Part shown: one piece after another, positions 47,418 through 55,534 of the stretch
Layout of the letters: each line of letters opens with the position of its first letter
How positions within the stretch are numbered: position 1 is the stretch's first letter
Assembly: GCF_001426225.1 (NCBI RefSeq)
Contig: NZ_LMRT01000009.1
Location: 208,165-272,164 of the forward strand
Length of the DNA stretch: 64,000 nucleotides
Origin: Allobosea sp. Leaf344
Lineage (GTDB): Bacteria > Pseudomonadota > Alphaproteobacteria > Rhizobiales > Beijerinckiaceae
Direction of reading: 5' to 3'
Notes under the pieces: generated by a model
Databases searched by the model: none
The model's input: only the letters and a program-made list of their open reading frames with translations
Told to the model about the DNA's origin: nothing
Position numbers and translations under genes: made by a program

Positions 47418-49031
47418 TCAGCCCTTCGCGACCTTCTGGTAATCCTTCACATCTGAAAAAACGACTTCAGGCGCACGTTCCGCATCGTATTTCAGCGTGA
47501 ACTGCGACGACGCCATGAAGACCGGATCACCATCCAGATCATCCGCCATCGCCGACGGCTTCAGCCCGACGAATTTCTGAAGCGCGGCCTTGTCATCCGA
47601 GGAGACCCAGCGCGCGATCGCGAATTGGCAGGGCTCGAAATCCACCGGCAGCGAATATTCCGCTTCCATCCGCTCCTTCAGCACGTCGAGCTGCAGCGCG
47701 CCGACCACGCCGACGATCGCCGGCGCGCCATCATGCGGCAGGAAGAGCTGCACGACGCCCTCCTCGGCCATCTGCTGCAGCGCCTCGCGCAGCTTCTTCG
47801 CCTTCATCGCGTCCTTCAGCTTGACGCGGCGCAGGATTTCCGGCGCGAAGCTCGGCACGCCCTTGAAGACGATGTCCTCGCCCTCGGTCAGCGTGTCGCC
47901 GATGCGCAGCGTGCCGTGATTGGGCAGGCCGACGATATCCCCGGCGAAGGCCTCCTCCGCGATCGAGCGGTCGCGCGCGAAGAAAAATTGCGGCGCGTTC
48001 AGCGGCATCGGCTTGGAGGTCCGCACCAGCTTCGCCTTCATGCCGCGGGTCAGCTTGCCGGAACAGACCCGCATGAAGGCGATGCGGTCCCGGTGGTTGG
48101 GGTCCATATTCGCCTGGATCTTGAAGACGAAGCCGGTCATTTTCGGCTCGTCGGCCGCGACAGGGCGCTTGTCGGCCACCTGGGCCCGCGGGCTGGGCGC
48201 CAGCGCACCGAGCGCGTCGATCAGGTCGCGCACGCCATAATCGCGCAGCGCCGCGCCGAAATAGAGCGGCGTCAGATGGCCCTCGCGGAAGGATTCGAGG
48301 TCGAAGGGCTTCAGCCCCTCGCTCGCCAGGAAGACCTCCTCGCGCCAGGTCTCGGCGGCGCCATGCGGCAGCAGCTGGTCGAAGAGCGGATCGTCGGGGC
48401 CGGACACCGCCTCGTCCTGCGCGCTCTCGTCGCCCTTCTGGTTGCGGCGGAAGGTGTTGGCCTTGAGATCGTATGTGCCGACGAATTCGCGGCCGCGCCC
48501 GACCGGCCAGGTCATCGGCGCGACATCGAGCGCCAGCGTGGTCTCGATTTCGTTGATCAGGTCGAACGGGTCGCGCGTCTCGCGATCGACCTTGTTGATG
48601 AAGGTGACGATCGGGATGTCGCGCAGCCGGCAGACCTCGAAGAGCTTTTTGGTCCGGGCCTCGATGCCCTTGGCGGCATCGATCACCATCACCGCCGAAT
48701 CGACCGCCGTCAGCGTCCGATAAGTGTCTTCCGAGAAGTCCTCATGGCCCGGAGTATCGAGCAGGTTGAAGACGTGCCCGCCATATTCGAAGGTCATCAC
48801 CGAGGTGACGACCGAGATGCCGCGCTGGCGCTCGATCTTCATCCAATCGGACGAGGTCTGGCGCCGGCCGGCCTTGGCGCGGACTTCGCCGGCGAGCTGG
48901 ATCGCGCCGCCGAAATACAGCAGCTTCTCGGTCAGCGTGGTCTTGCCCGCGTCCGGATGGGAGATGATCGCGAAGGTGCGGCGGCGCGCATGCTGCTGCG
49001 CGATGGCGTCGGTGGTGGTGAGATCGGTCAT
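47418..49031 (-). CDS. prfC: Peptide chain release factor 3 PrfC
   Basis: Translational GTPase RF3 that recycles RF1/RF2 from the ribosome, cytoplasmic. The ATG at 49031 gives 537 residues. G motifs are G1 (SHPDAGKTTL), G2 region (RGISVVTSVMTF), G3 (DTPGHEDFSEDT) and G4 (TFINKVDRE). Domain 2/3 contains VVGALQLDVLKERMEAEY. Length and motif order are those of RF3 rather than EF-G. Confidence 0.96.
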   Translation of the reverse strand: MTDLTTTDAIAQQHARRRTFAIISHPDAGKTTLTEKLLYFGGAIQLAGEVRAKAGRRQTSSDWMKIERQRGISVVTSVMTFEYGGHVFNLLDTPGHEDFSEDTYRTLTAVDSAVMVIDAAKGIEARTKKLFEVCRLRDIPIVTFINKVDRETRDPFDLINEIETTLALDVAPMTWPVGRGREFVGTYDLKANTFRRNQKGDESAQDEAVSGPDDPLFDQLLPHGAAETWREEVFLASEGLKPFDLESFREGHLTPLYFGAALRDYGVRDLIDALGALAPSPRAQVADKRPVAADEPKMTGFVFKIQANMDPNHRDRIAFMRVCSGKLTRGMKAKLVRTSKPMPLNAPQFFFARDRSIAEEAFAGDIVGLPNHGTLRIGDTLTEGEDIVFKGVPSFAPEILRRVKLKDAMKAKKLREALQQMAEEGVVQLFLPHDGAPAIVGVVGALQLDVLKERMEAEYSLPVDFEPCQFAIARWVSSDDKAALQKFVGLKPSAMADDLDGDPVFMASSQFTLKYDAERAPEVVFSDVKDYQKVAKG

Positions 49032-49106
49032 GGCGCGTGTGAAGCAGGATGGCGGCGCCGAAGTCAATCGAACCCTCGCCCCCGGCCCTCCCGCCCCTGA
49101 TCCGGA

Positions 49107-49883
49107 TCAGCTCTTCAGACGGTAGCCGGTGCGGAAGATCCAGCCGATCGCCGCGACGCAGGCGGCCAGGAACACCAGCGTCATGCCCAGGCTGATGCCG
49201 AGCGACACATCGGCGACGCCGTAGAAGCTCCAGCGGAAGCCGCTGATGAGATAGACGACCGGGTTGAACAAGGTCACCGTCCGCCAGAAGGGCGGGAGCA
49301 TGTCGATCGAGTAGAAGGAGCCGCCGAGAAAGGCGAGCGGGGTCACGATCAGCAAGGGCACCACCTGCAGCCGCTCGAACCCATCGGCCCAGATGCCGAT
49401 GATGAAGCCGAACAGGCTGAAGGTCGTCGCCGTCAGCACCAGGAACAGCACCATCCAGACGGGATGCGCGATCTGCATCGGCACGAACAGCGTCGCCGTC
49501 AGCAGGATGATCAGCCCGAGCAGGATCGATTTCGAGGCCGCCGCCCCGACATAGGCGATCACCGCCTCCCACCAGGCGACGGGCGCCGAGAGCAGCTCGT
49601 AGATCGTGCCGGTGAATTTCGGGAAATAGATCGCGAAGGAGGCGTTGGCGATGCTCTGCGTCAGCAGCGACAGCATGATCAGCCCGGGCACGATGAAGGC
49701 GCCATAGGGCACGCCGTCGATCGCCTGCATGCGCGGGCCGATCGCCGCGCCGAACACCACGAAATACAGCGAGGTCGAGAGCACCGGCGAGACGATGCTC
49801 TGCAGCGGCGTGCGCCAGGTCCGCGCCATCTCGAACAGATAGATCGCCCTGATGGCGTGCCAGTTGATGCCGAGCGCGCTCAT
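49107..49883 (-). CDS. ABC-2 type transporter permease (YadH-like)
   Basis: 258-residue ABC-2 permease with six hydrophobic segments and the family core around [18 protein letters not shown]. It forms an exporter with the ATPase encoded immediately upstream (four-base overlap). The pair resembles E. coli YadG/YadH and many Rhizobiales multidrug-type exporters. The substrate is unknown. Confidence 0.9.
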   Translation of the reverse strand: MSALGINWHAIRAIYLFEMARTWRTPLQSIVSPVLSTSLYFVVFGAAIGPRMQAIDGVPYGAFIVPGLIMLSLLTQSIANASFAIYFPKFTGTIYELLSAPVAWWEAVIAYVGAAASKSILLGLIILLTATLFVPMQIAHPVWMVLFLVLTATTFSLFGFIIGIWADGFERLQVVPLLIVTPLAFLGGSFYSIDMLPPFWRTVTLFNPVVYLISGFRWSFYGVADVSLGISLGMTLVFLAACVAAIGWIFRTGYRLKS

Positions 49884-50815
49884 GAACCGGTCCTCACCAG
49901 GCTGACGAAAATATCCTCGAGCGAACTCTGGCTCGTCCTGAGGTCACGGAAACGGATGCCGGCGCCGGCGAGTTCCTGCAGCAGCGGCGTGATGCCGGTC
50001 CGCTCGGCCTTGGTGTCGTAGCTGTAGACGAGCTCCATCCCATCGCCCGCCAGCGCGAGGTCGTAGGCCGCGAGCTCCGGCGGCACGGCGGCGAGCGGGG
50101 CCAGCAGCGACAGGGTCAGCTGCTTGCGGCCGAGCTTGCGCATCAGCTCCGCCTTGTCCTCGACCAGGATGATCTCGCCCTTGCTGATCACCCCGACGCG
50201 ATCGGCCATCTCCTCGGCCTCCTCGATGTAATGGGTGGTCAGGATGATGGTAACGCCGTCGTCCCTGAGCCGGCTCACCAATTTCCACATATCCTGGCGC
50301 AGCTCGACATCGACGCCGGCGGTCGGCTCGTCGAGGAACAGGATCTCCGGCTCGTGCGACAGGGCCTTTGCGATCAGCACGCGCCGTTTCATCCCGCCCG
50401 AGAGCCGCCTGATCTGCGTGTCGCGCTTGTCCCAAAGCGAGAGATCCTTCAGCACCCGCTCGATCAGCGCCGGATTCCTGGGCTTGCCGAACAGGCCGCG
50501 GCTGAAGGAGACGGTGCTCCACACCGTCTCGAAGGCGTCGGTGGTCAGCTCCTGCGGCACCAGCCCGATCTTCGAGCGCGCGGCGCGATAGTCGCGGCTG
50601 ATGTCATGGCCATCGGCCAGCACGGTGCCGGCGCTCGCATTCACCAGTCCGCAGATGATGCTGATCAAGGTCGTCTTGCCCGCCCCGTTGGGGCCGAGCA
50701 GCGCGAAGATCTCGCCGCGCCGGATGGTGAGGTTGACACCCTTCAGCGCGCTGAAACCGGTGGCATAGGTTTTCGACAGGTCGGAGACGGTGATGATCGG
50801 ATGCATCGAGGCCAT
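49880..50815 (-). CDS. ABC exporter ATPase (YadG-like)
   Basis: 311-residue ATPase: Walker A ([11 protein letters not shown]), Q-loop (LVPQELTTD), signature ([10 protein letters not shown]), Walker B ([12 protein letters not shown]), switch His ([12 protein letters not shown]). A C-terminal 80-residue extension follows, typical of ABC-2 ATPases ([18 protein letters not shown]). The start may also be the ATG at 50806. It is coupled to the permease by a four-base overlap. Confidence 0.92.
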   Translation of the reverse strand: MASMHPIITVSDLSKTYATGFSALKGVNLTIRRGEIFALLGPNGAGKTTLISIICGLVNASAGTVLADGHDISRDYRAARSKIGLVPQELTTDAFETVWSTVSFSRGLFGKPRNPALIERVLKDLSLWDKRDTQIRRLSGGMKRRVLIAKALSHEPEILFLDEPTAGVDVELRQDMWKLVSRLRDDGVTIILTTHYIEEAEEMADRVGVISKGEIILVEDKAELMRKLGRKQLTLSLLAPLAAVPPELAAYDLALAGDGMELVYSYDTKAERTGITPLLQELAGAGIRFRDLRTSQSSLEDIFVSLVRTGS

Positions 50816-50907
50816 ATGGTGCAGATTCGCGTGGGGCGCCAGTCGCGCGCCGTTACAAGCATGGAGCCGCGCGGGCTTCTGTCAGCAGTCTCGGCGAGCC
50901 CGCAACG

Positions 50908-50935
50908 CAAAATGGCCGGGACGAAGCCCGGCCAT
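50908..50935 (-). terminator. Intrinsic terminator after the 24-residue gene
   Basis: Perfect 9-bp stem ATGGCCGGG/CCCGGCCAT (50912-50920 with 50927-50935), loop ACGAAG. On the minus strand it is followed by TTTTGCG, 23 bases after the stop of the tiny membrane gene. Confidence 0.75.
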
Positions 50936-50958
50936 CCGCCATCATGCGGATCCTGCGA

Positions 50959-51033
50959 TCAGCGCATGAAGAACCAGAGAAGAATGATGATCGGAATCGG
51001 CACGCCAAGGAGCCAGAGAGCGATCGAACGCAT
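50959..51033 (-). CDS. 24-residue hydrophobic membrane peptide
   Basis: Tiny gene on the minus strand, 24 codons. The product is MRSIALWLLGVPIPIIILLW followed by FFMR: one membrane helix with a central Gly-Val-Pro-x-Pro kink and Arg at both ends. ATG is preceded by a GGGGGTTG stretch that could act as a weak ribosome site. It ends 23 bases before a perfect terminator, so it looks like a free-standing transcription unit. I recall near-identical unnamed peptides in other proteobacteria. Function unknown. Confidence 0.6.
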   Translation of the reverse strand: MRSIALWLLGVPIPIIILLWFFMR

Positions 51034-51105
51034 GGTGCAACCCCCGTTTCAGCAGTTTGATGCTGCGAAAACGCAAGCCTGGCGCGAAAGGTTCCGGCTC
51101 CGCGG

Positions 51106-51762
51106 CTAGGCACCGGGTACCGCGTCGACGGGCCCGCCGGCGCTGGGATGCCAGAGCGGGCGGTAGCCCTCCGCCAGCGCGGCCAGCGAGGCCGGCGGAG
51201 TCAGCACCGCCACCGTCCCGGCGGGCCGCGCCACGCGCTCCCGGTAGCCCGCGGGCGACCAGACCCACGCCTGCTCGCCGCGCAGCGCCAGGAAGCGCGC
51301 CCCCTCGCTCATCTCGCCTTCGACGATCATCGCGCCGTCGGGCAGCGCCTCGGCCGCCAGCCGATGCAGCCGCTTGCGCCGCCCCTCGCGACGCTGCCCG
51401 TCCAGCAGGCGGTCGATCTCGGGAAACAGCGGCATCTCCGCCAGGCCGAGCCCGCGGACCAGCGCCGCGCGATAGGCCAGCGCATCGCCGCGGCGGCACT
51501 CCATGCAGGGGCGATGGCCGGCCGCCAGCGCCGTCACCTCGTCGCAGAAGAACAGCTCGGTATAGAATCGGCCCCAGACCTGCCGTCTGCGCTCCTTGAA
51601 GGACAGCACGCAGCAGATCCATTGCCGGCTGGCGAAGAGGCGGGTCGGCGGCGAGCGGCTGGCCGGATCATGGAAACGCCCGCCGCGATTGCCGAACAGC
51701 AGTCCCCGCGCCGGATCGGCGATCAATGTGGCGTCGGGCCGGACACGGTTGGGCAGCGGCAT
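51106..51762 (-). CDS. Conserved hypothetical protein with CxxC motif
   Basis: 218-residue protein of an uncharacterised family found, from memory, in Rhizobiales and some cyanobacteria. Hallmarks are GLLFGNRGGRFHDP, RRRQVWGRFYTELFFCDEVT, the cysteine pair in GHRPCMECRRGDALAYR, and PLWHPSAGGP near the end. The Cys pair could bind zinc. The ATG at 51762 starts the family sequence. No signal or membrane segment. Divergent from the DUF3422 gene. Confidence 0.75.
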   Translation of the reverse strand: MPLPNRVRPDATLIADPARGLLFGNRGGRFHDPASRSPPTRLFASRQWICCVLSFKERRRQVWGRFYTELFFCDEVTALAAGHRPCMECRRGDALAYRAALVRGLGLAEMPLFPEIDRLLDGQRREGRRKRLHRLAAEALPDGAMIVEGEMSEGARFLALRGEQAWVWSPAGYRERVARPAGTVAVLTPPASLAALAEGYRPLWHPSAGGPVDAVPGA

Positions 51763-51937
51763 GGAGCGCCTCGTCGCGCGGTGCGGGCCACCAGCCTTAC
51801 GCCCTCGCGCGCCAGGCGGCGACAGCATTGCGCGATGCGTCGATTGCGGCAATCCAGCCGCTGGTCCCGTCGCCGCGATTGTAGCAAGCTGCCGCGGGGG
51901 CCGGCGGCTTGCGGCCCGGCCGGCGGGGGCGACGGGC

Positions 51938-53230
51938 ATGGATCTGACTGGGCAGGGCGAGAGCGCCGGGTTGGTCGCGCATCCCGAACGGGGCGCCGTC
52001 CTCGGCGAGGTCCACGCCAGGCCCTTCGCGCCGCTGGAAACGCCGCGGCGGCTCCTGCACTTCGCCTTCCTCACCGATTCGCGCCAGGCCGCGGCCGATC
52101 GCACGGCTCTGGCCCGGTTCTGCACCGATCGTGGCGTGCCACCCCCGCAGGAGGGCGCCAAGCATCACCGTGCCCGCTTCGGCGAGACCAGCCTGCGCTG
52201 GGAGCAGCATAGCGAGTTCACCACCTATAGCTGGGAGCTGCCCGGAACCACGACGCCCTTCCTGCCGCCGACCGGAGCGCTGCCGCACGGCATGCGCGCC
52301 CTGCCCCAGCCCGGCCCGCATCTGGTCTCCGCGGATCTGCATCTGCTGCCGCAGCAGCCCGGCCTCGATCTCGAGGCGCTGTTCGATGCCGCGAGCCTCG
52401 CCGCCTCGCAGGTCGACAATGCCGGCGCCGTCGCGGCCACGGATTTCCGGGCCGGCGCCGATGGGTTCGTGCGCATCCTGGTGCTGGATGGCGGTCTGAC
52501 GCCGGCCCGCGCCGGGGCCCTGGCGCAACGCCTGCTCGAGATCGAGACCTATCGTCTCCTGGCCCTTCTCGGCCTGCCGGAATCGCAGCGCCTCGCGCCC
52601 TCCGTGCGCGAAACCGAGGAGACCCTGGTGCAGATCGCCGGGACGATGACCACCAAGGCCGGGCTCGCCGCCGATCACGCTCTGCTCGACGAGATGACGG
52701 CGCTGGCGGCCAAGCTCGAATCGGAGGCGGCCTCGGCGAATTACCGGTTCGGGGCGAGCCGGGCCTATGACACCATCGTCCAGCAGCGGCTGCTGGCGAT
52801 CGGCGAACAGCAGCATGATGGCTGGCCGACGATCTCCGCCTTCCTGGCGCGACGCATGGCGCCGGCGATGCGGACCTGCCAGATGCTGCAGGACCGCCAG
52901 GGCGACCTCGCCACCAAGCTGGCCCGCGCCGCCAATCTGCTGCGCACGCGCGTCGACGTCGCGCTGGAACAGCAGAACCGCGATCTGCTCGCCGCGATGA
53001 ACGAGCGCACGCGGCTGCAGCTGCGGCTGCAGCAGACGGTGGAGGGGCTGTCGGTCGCCGCCATCGCCTATTACGTCGTCAGCCTGTTCGGCTATCTCGC
53101 CAAGGGCGCAAAGGATTCCGGATGGTTGCCGATCGATCCCGGCCTGGCGACGGCGCTGTTCGTGCCGCTCGCGCTGCTCGGGGTCTGGCTGGCCGTCAGG
53201 CGCATCCGCCGCGGCCATGGCGAGGGCTAG
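51938..53230 (+). CDS. DUF3422 family membrane protein
   Basis: 430-residue DUF3422 protein. A large cytoplasmic N-terminal domain (VLGEVHARPFAPLETPRRLL; HRARFGETSLRWEQHSEFTT) is followed by a helical region with a coiled coil (VALEQQNRDLLAAMNERTRL) and two C-terminal membrane helices. It is common in alpha- and betaproteobacteria, with no known function. ATG at 51938; longer readings upstream are not supported. The 175-base gap before it is a divergent promoter region. Confidence 0.85.
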   Translation: MDLTGQGESAGLVAHPERGAVLGEVHARPFAPLETPRRLLHFAFLTDSRQAAADRTALARFCTDRGVPPPQEGAKHHRARFGETSLRWEQHSEFTTYSWELPGTTTPFLPPTGALPHGMRALPQPGPHLVSADLHLLPQQPGLDLEALFDAASLAASQVDNAGAVAATDFRAGADGFVRILVLDGGLTPARAGALAQRLLEIETYRLLALLGLPESQRLAPSVRETEETLVQIAGTMTTKAGLAADHALLDEMTALAAKLESEAASANYRFGASRAYDTIVQQRLLAIGEQQHDGWPTISAFLARRMAPAMRTCQMLQDRQGDLATKLARAANLLRTRVDVALEQQNRDLLAAMNERTRLQLRLQQTVEGLSVAAIAYYVVSLFGYLAKGAKDSGWLPIDPGLATALFVPLALLGVWLAVRRIRRGHGEG

Positions 53231-53282
53231 CCGCGCGCGGGGCCGGGAGATCAAGGCCGGCGGCGACCGGCCGCCCAACGAC

Positions 53283-53305
53283 AAAAAGCGGCCCTGGGGC
53301 CGCTT
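53283..53305 (-). terminator. Intrinsic terminator downstream of rpmB
   Basis: Perfect 8-bp stem AAGCGGCC/GGCCGCTT (53286-53293 with 53298-53305), loop CTGG. On the minus strand it runs into TTTTTGT. It lies 43 bases after the rpmB stop and also faces the DUF3422 stop. Confidence 0.85.
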
Positions 53306-53348
53306 CTCGGAGGCGAATGGCGCAGGCCATCCGCGGCAGCGTCGCCGC

Positions 53349-53636
53349 TCAGTTGGTGGCGAGCTTCTTCTCGATGTCGCGCTTCAGCGTCAGCGCGCCG
53401 GTCGACAGATCGGCGGCCGGAGCCTTGATCAGGAAGGCGTCGAGGCCGCCGCGATGATCGACCGTGCGCAAGGCGTTGGCCGAGATGCGCAGGCGCACCG
53501 CGCGGCCGAGCGCATCGGACTGCAGGGTCACATTGACGAGGTTCGGCCGGAAGACGGTCTTCGTCTTGCGGTTCGAGTGGCTGACGAGGTGGCCGGTCAG
53601 GGTGGCTTTCCCAGTCAGTTCGCAACGGCGGGCCAT
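53349..53636 (-). CDS. rpmB: 50S ribosomal protein L28
   Basis: 95-residue bL28. The start [20 protein letters not shown] is typical, followed by [13 protein letters not shown] and [18 protein letters not shown]. The single early Cys means the Cys-free or partial zinc-ribbon form. The ATG at 53636 was chosen over a longer in-frame reading. Monocistronic with its own terminator. The 285 bases upstream to the tRNA hold its promoter region but no recognisable gene. Confidence 0.97.
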   Translation of the reverse strand: MARRCELTGKATLTGHLVSHSNRKTKTVFRPNLVNVTLQSDALGRAVRLRISANALRTVDHRGGLDAFLIKAPAADLSTGALTLKRDIEKKLATN

Positions 53637-53921
53637 GGTATCGTTCCTTGCGTCCAACCGGTTCGCTCAAACAAAAATGCCGACACGCGACGTGCCGGAC
53701 ATGAGCACCGGAAGTCAAATTGAAGTCGCGGTTCCATAGCCAAGGCGGAAGCCTGCGTCAAGGAGATGTCGCGCCGATGACGCCTGTCCCGCCGCTCGCG
53801 ATCGCCGGCCCCGGCACCGGCCGAGACCGCCGCCCTCCCCGCCTGGCCCCCCGCCGTCGCGCCGGGCCGATCCTGTTGACCGGGCAAGGCCGATCGCTAT
53901 AGTTCGCCGCGCCCGCAAGGG

Positions 53922-54006
53922 GCCCCTGTGGCGGAATTGGTAGACGCGCTCGACTCAAAATCGAGTTCCGCAAGGAGTGCTGGTTCGATTCCGGCCAGGG
54001 GCACCA
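53922..54006 (+). tRNA. tRNA-Leu (anticodon CAA)
   Basis: 85-base class II tRNA. The acceptor stem GCCCCTG/CAGGGGC (53922-53928 with 53996-54002) is perfect, the discriminator is A, and CCA is encoded at 54004-54006. The anticodon stem CTCGA/TCGAG encloses the loop CTCAAAA with anticodon CAA at 53956-53958, decoding UUG. A variable arm and the T loop (GGTTCGATTCC) are present. Confidence 0.95.
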
Positions 54007-54120
54007 CTACATTTCAGCCATATCAGCATCTCCCGGCAAGATGGGCCCTTCGCCCCTCATGCCCCGGCCAGCGGCATCGCGCCGCTTGAACGAACCATCG
54101 AACCGGCTATAGATGGTTAC

Positions 54121-54759
54121 ATGATTCAGCGTGACCCCGATTTCCCCAGTCGCGCCCTGCGTCTGCCGCTGATTGCCGGCGAGCTGTCGTTCGATTTCGC
54201 GAACAGCATCGCCGATCGGGGCGGCTCCCAGCATGACGACTACATGCCGGAAGCGCGGGACATCGTGGTCTGGGCGCATCTCGCAAAACTGCTCGGTGAC
54301 GCCGATCGGGATTGGGCGCTGGCGGCGATCGCGCAGGACGATGCTCTCGCCTCCCGCCTGCGTGCGGAGGCGCATCGGCTTCGGGACGCCGTCTACGCAA
54401 TCGGCGTGGCGCTGGCGGCGGGCGAGACGCCGCGCGAGGAGGATCGCGCTGCGCTCGCCGCCATTCATGCCCAGTGCCTCGGCCGGGCGCGGCTATCCCC
54501 GGCCGTGGAGGGATTTGCCTGGAATTGGGATCCCCGGCTCGATCTCGTCGCGGCGGTGCTCGGACCGATCGCGCTCTCGGCGCTGGCGCTCCTGACCCAG
54601 CAGGATCTCGCCAGGGTCAAGCGCTGCGAGGGCGATCATTGCGGCTGGCTGATCTACGACGCGACCAAGAACCGCCGACGCCGCTGGTGCGAGATGGAGA
54701 CCTGCGGCAACCGCGCCAAGATACGCGCCTTCCGGGCCCGAAAGATCGAAGCCAAGTGA
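54121..54759 (+). CDS. CGNR zinc-finger / ABATE domain regulator
   Basis: 212-residue protein with an N-terminal ABATE domain (LRLPLIAGELSFDFANSIAD, the stress-linked predicted ligand-binding part) and a C-terminal CGNR zinc finger (RCEGDHCGWLIYDATKNRRR then WCEMETCGNRAK, four Cys). This architecture is a predicted transcription regulator. The ATG at 54121 avoids overlap with the tRNA. It is followed by a 154-base gap and the PycTM-like gene on the same strand, so a regulatory link is possible but untested. Confidence 0.85.
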   Translation: MIQRDPDFPSRALRLPLIAGELSFDFANSIADRGGSQHDDYMPEARDIVVWAHLAKLLGDADRDWALAAIAQDDALASRLRAEAHRLRDAVYAIGVALAAGETPREEDRAALAAIHAQCLGRARLSPAVEGFAWNWDPRLDLVAAVLGPIALSALALLTQQDLARVKRCEGDHCGWLIYDATKNRRRRWCEMETCGNRAKIRAFRARKIEAK

Positions 54760-54913
54760 GTGCGGCGAGCCCGCAGCCGCATCGGGCCGAACATCTCGCG
54801 AGGGTTCGGGCGATGATCGCGGTTTTTCCAGTGCCGGATGCCGCGGCTCTGCAGCTCCCGCTTGCAACCGGAGTCGCGTTGAAGCAATTGCGATGTGTCG
54901 AGGGGCGAGCGAG

Positions 54914-55405
54914 ATGACGATGGCTGAGGACTGGGTCAGAGAGCGGGCCGAGAAGTCGCTTTCGCAGATGATCGACTGGATCGGTCGTCATGATAGCCGC
55001 AGCGCCGGGCTGATGGGCATTACCGTCGCGATGATGGGCGCGCTCTCGGCCGCGACACCGTCGGTGAAGCAATGGAGCGGCATCTTCGTCGTCGCGCTGA
55101 GCATCACCGCCATCGGCTTCGGCATCGTGCTCTACCAGCTGATGCGCGGGCAAATCCCCCGCATCCGGGCCGGAAACCCCTCGCTATCCTTCTTCGGCAG
55201 CGTTGCGAGCATGCCTCAGGACGAATTCCGCGCCCGTTTCGTCAAGATGACCGAGCAGGAATATCTCGATGACGTGCTGAACCAATGCTACGTCAATGCA
55301 CGCATTCTCCGCTCCAAATTCCGGTGCCTCAAGCGCGGGCTGACCGCGCTGCTGCTGACCGCGATTCCGTGGGCCTGGGCGATTTCGCTCGCCAAATCGC
55401 TCTGA
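54914..55405 (+). CDS. Small membrane protein resembling Pycsar effector (PycTM/DUF5706)
   Basis: 163-residue membrane protein. A helical N-terminus (SLSQMIDWIGRHDSRSAGL) leads into helices at about 31-47 and 56-76. A cytoplasmic loop carries SFFGSVASMPQDEF and TEQEYLDDVLNQCYVNARI, and a third helix lies at 142-159. The order (WI-R-D-x-[K/R]-A-G helix, FFG, then EYLxDLxxQ and K-x-x-x-L-K before the last helix) is what I recall of the Pycsar effector transmembrane domain, which permeabilises the membrane when cyclic UMP or CMP binds. Here the next operon encodes a class III cyclase. Assignment to that family is by eye, with moderate confidence. Confidence 0.6.
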   Translation: MTMAEDWVRERAEKSLSQMIDWIGRHDSRSAGLMGITVAMMGALSAATPSVKQWSGIFVVALSITAIGFGIVLYQLMRGQIPRIRAGNPSLSFFGSVASMPQDEFRARFVKMTEQEYLDDVLNQCYVNARILRSKFRCLKRGLTALLLTAIPWAWAISLAKSL

Positions 55406-55429
55406 CCACCGAAACCATCGATCCCCGGT

Positions 55430-55509
55430 TGTGTGACTTTAACGACACAGCCAGACGCGCGAACATGTCATATGACTAAGTAACCGCCATACGGGATTTA
55501 GGCGGTTTT
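55430..55509 (+). promoter_or_regulatory. Promoter/operator region of the FecR-cyclase operon
   Basis: A low-GC island between two GC-rich genes. It contains TGTGT-N10-ACACA (55430-55449), a perfect 10-base palindrome GTCATATGAC (55467-55476), and a hairpin AACCGCC/GGCGGTT (55482-55488 with 55501-55507) running into TTG. The hairpin could end the upstream transcript or attenuate this operon. The palindromes look like protein-binding sites. No regulator is assigned. Confidence 0.45.
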
Positions 55510-55534
55510 GTTATGGCCTGTTCGAGGGGCTTCG

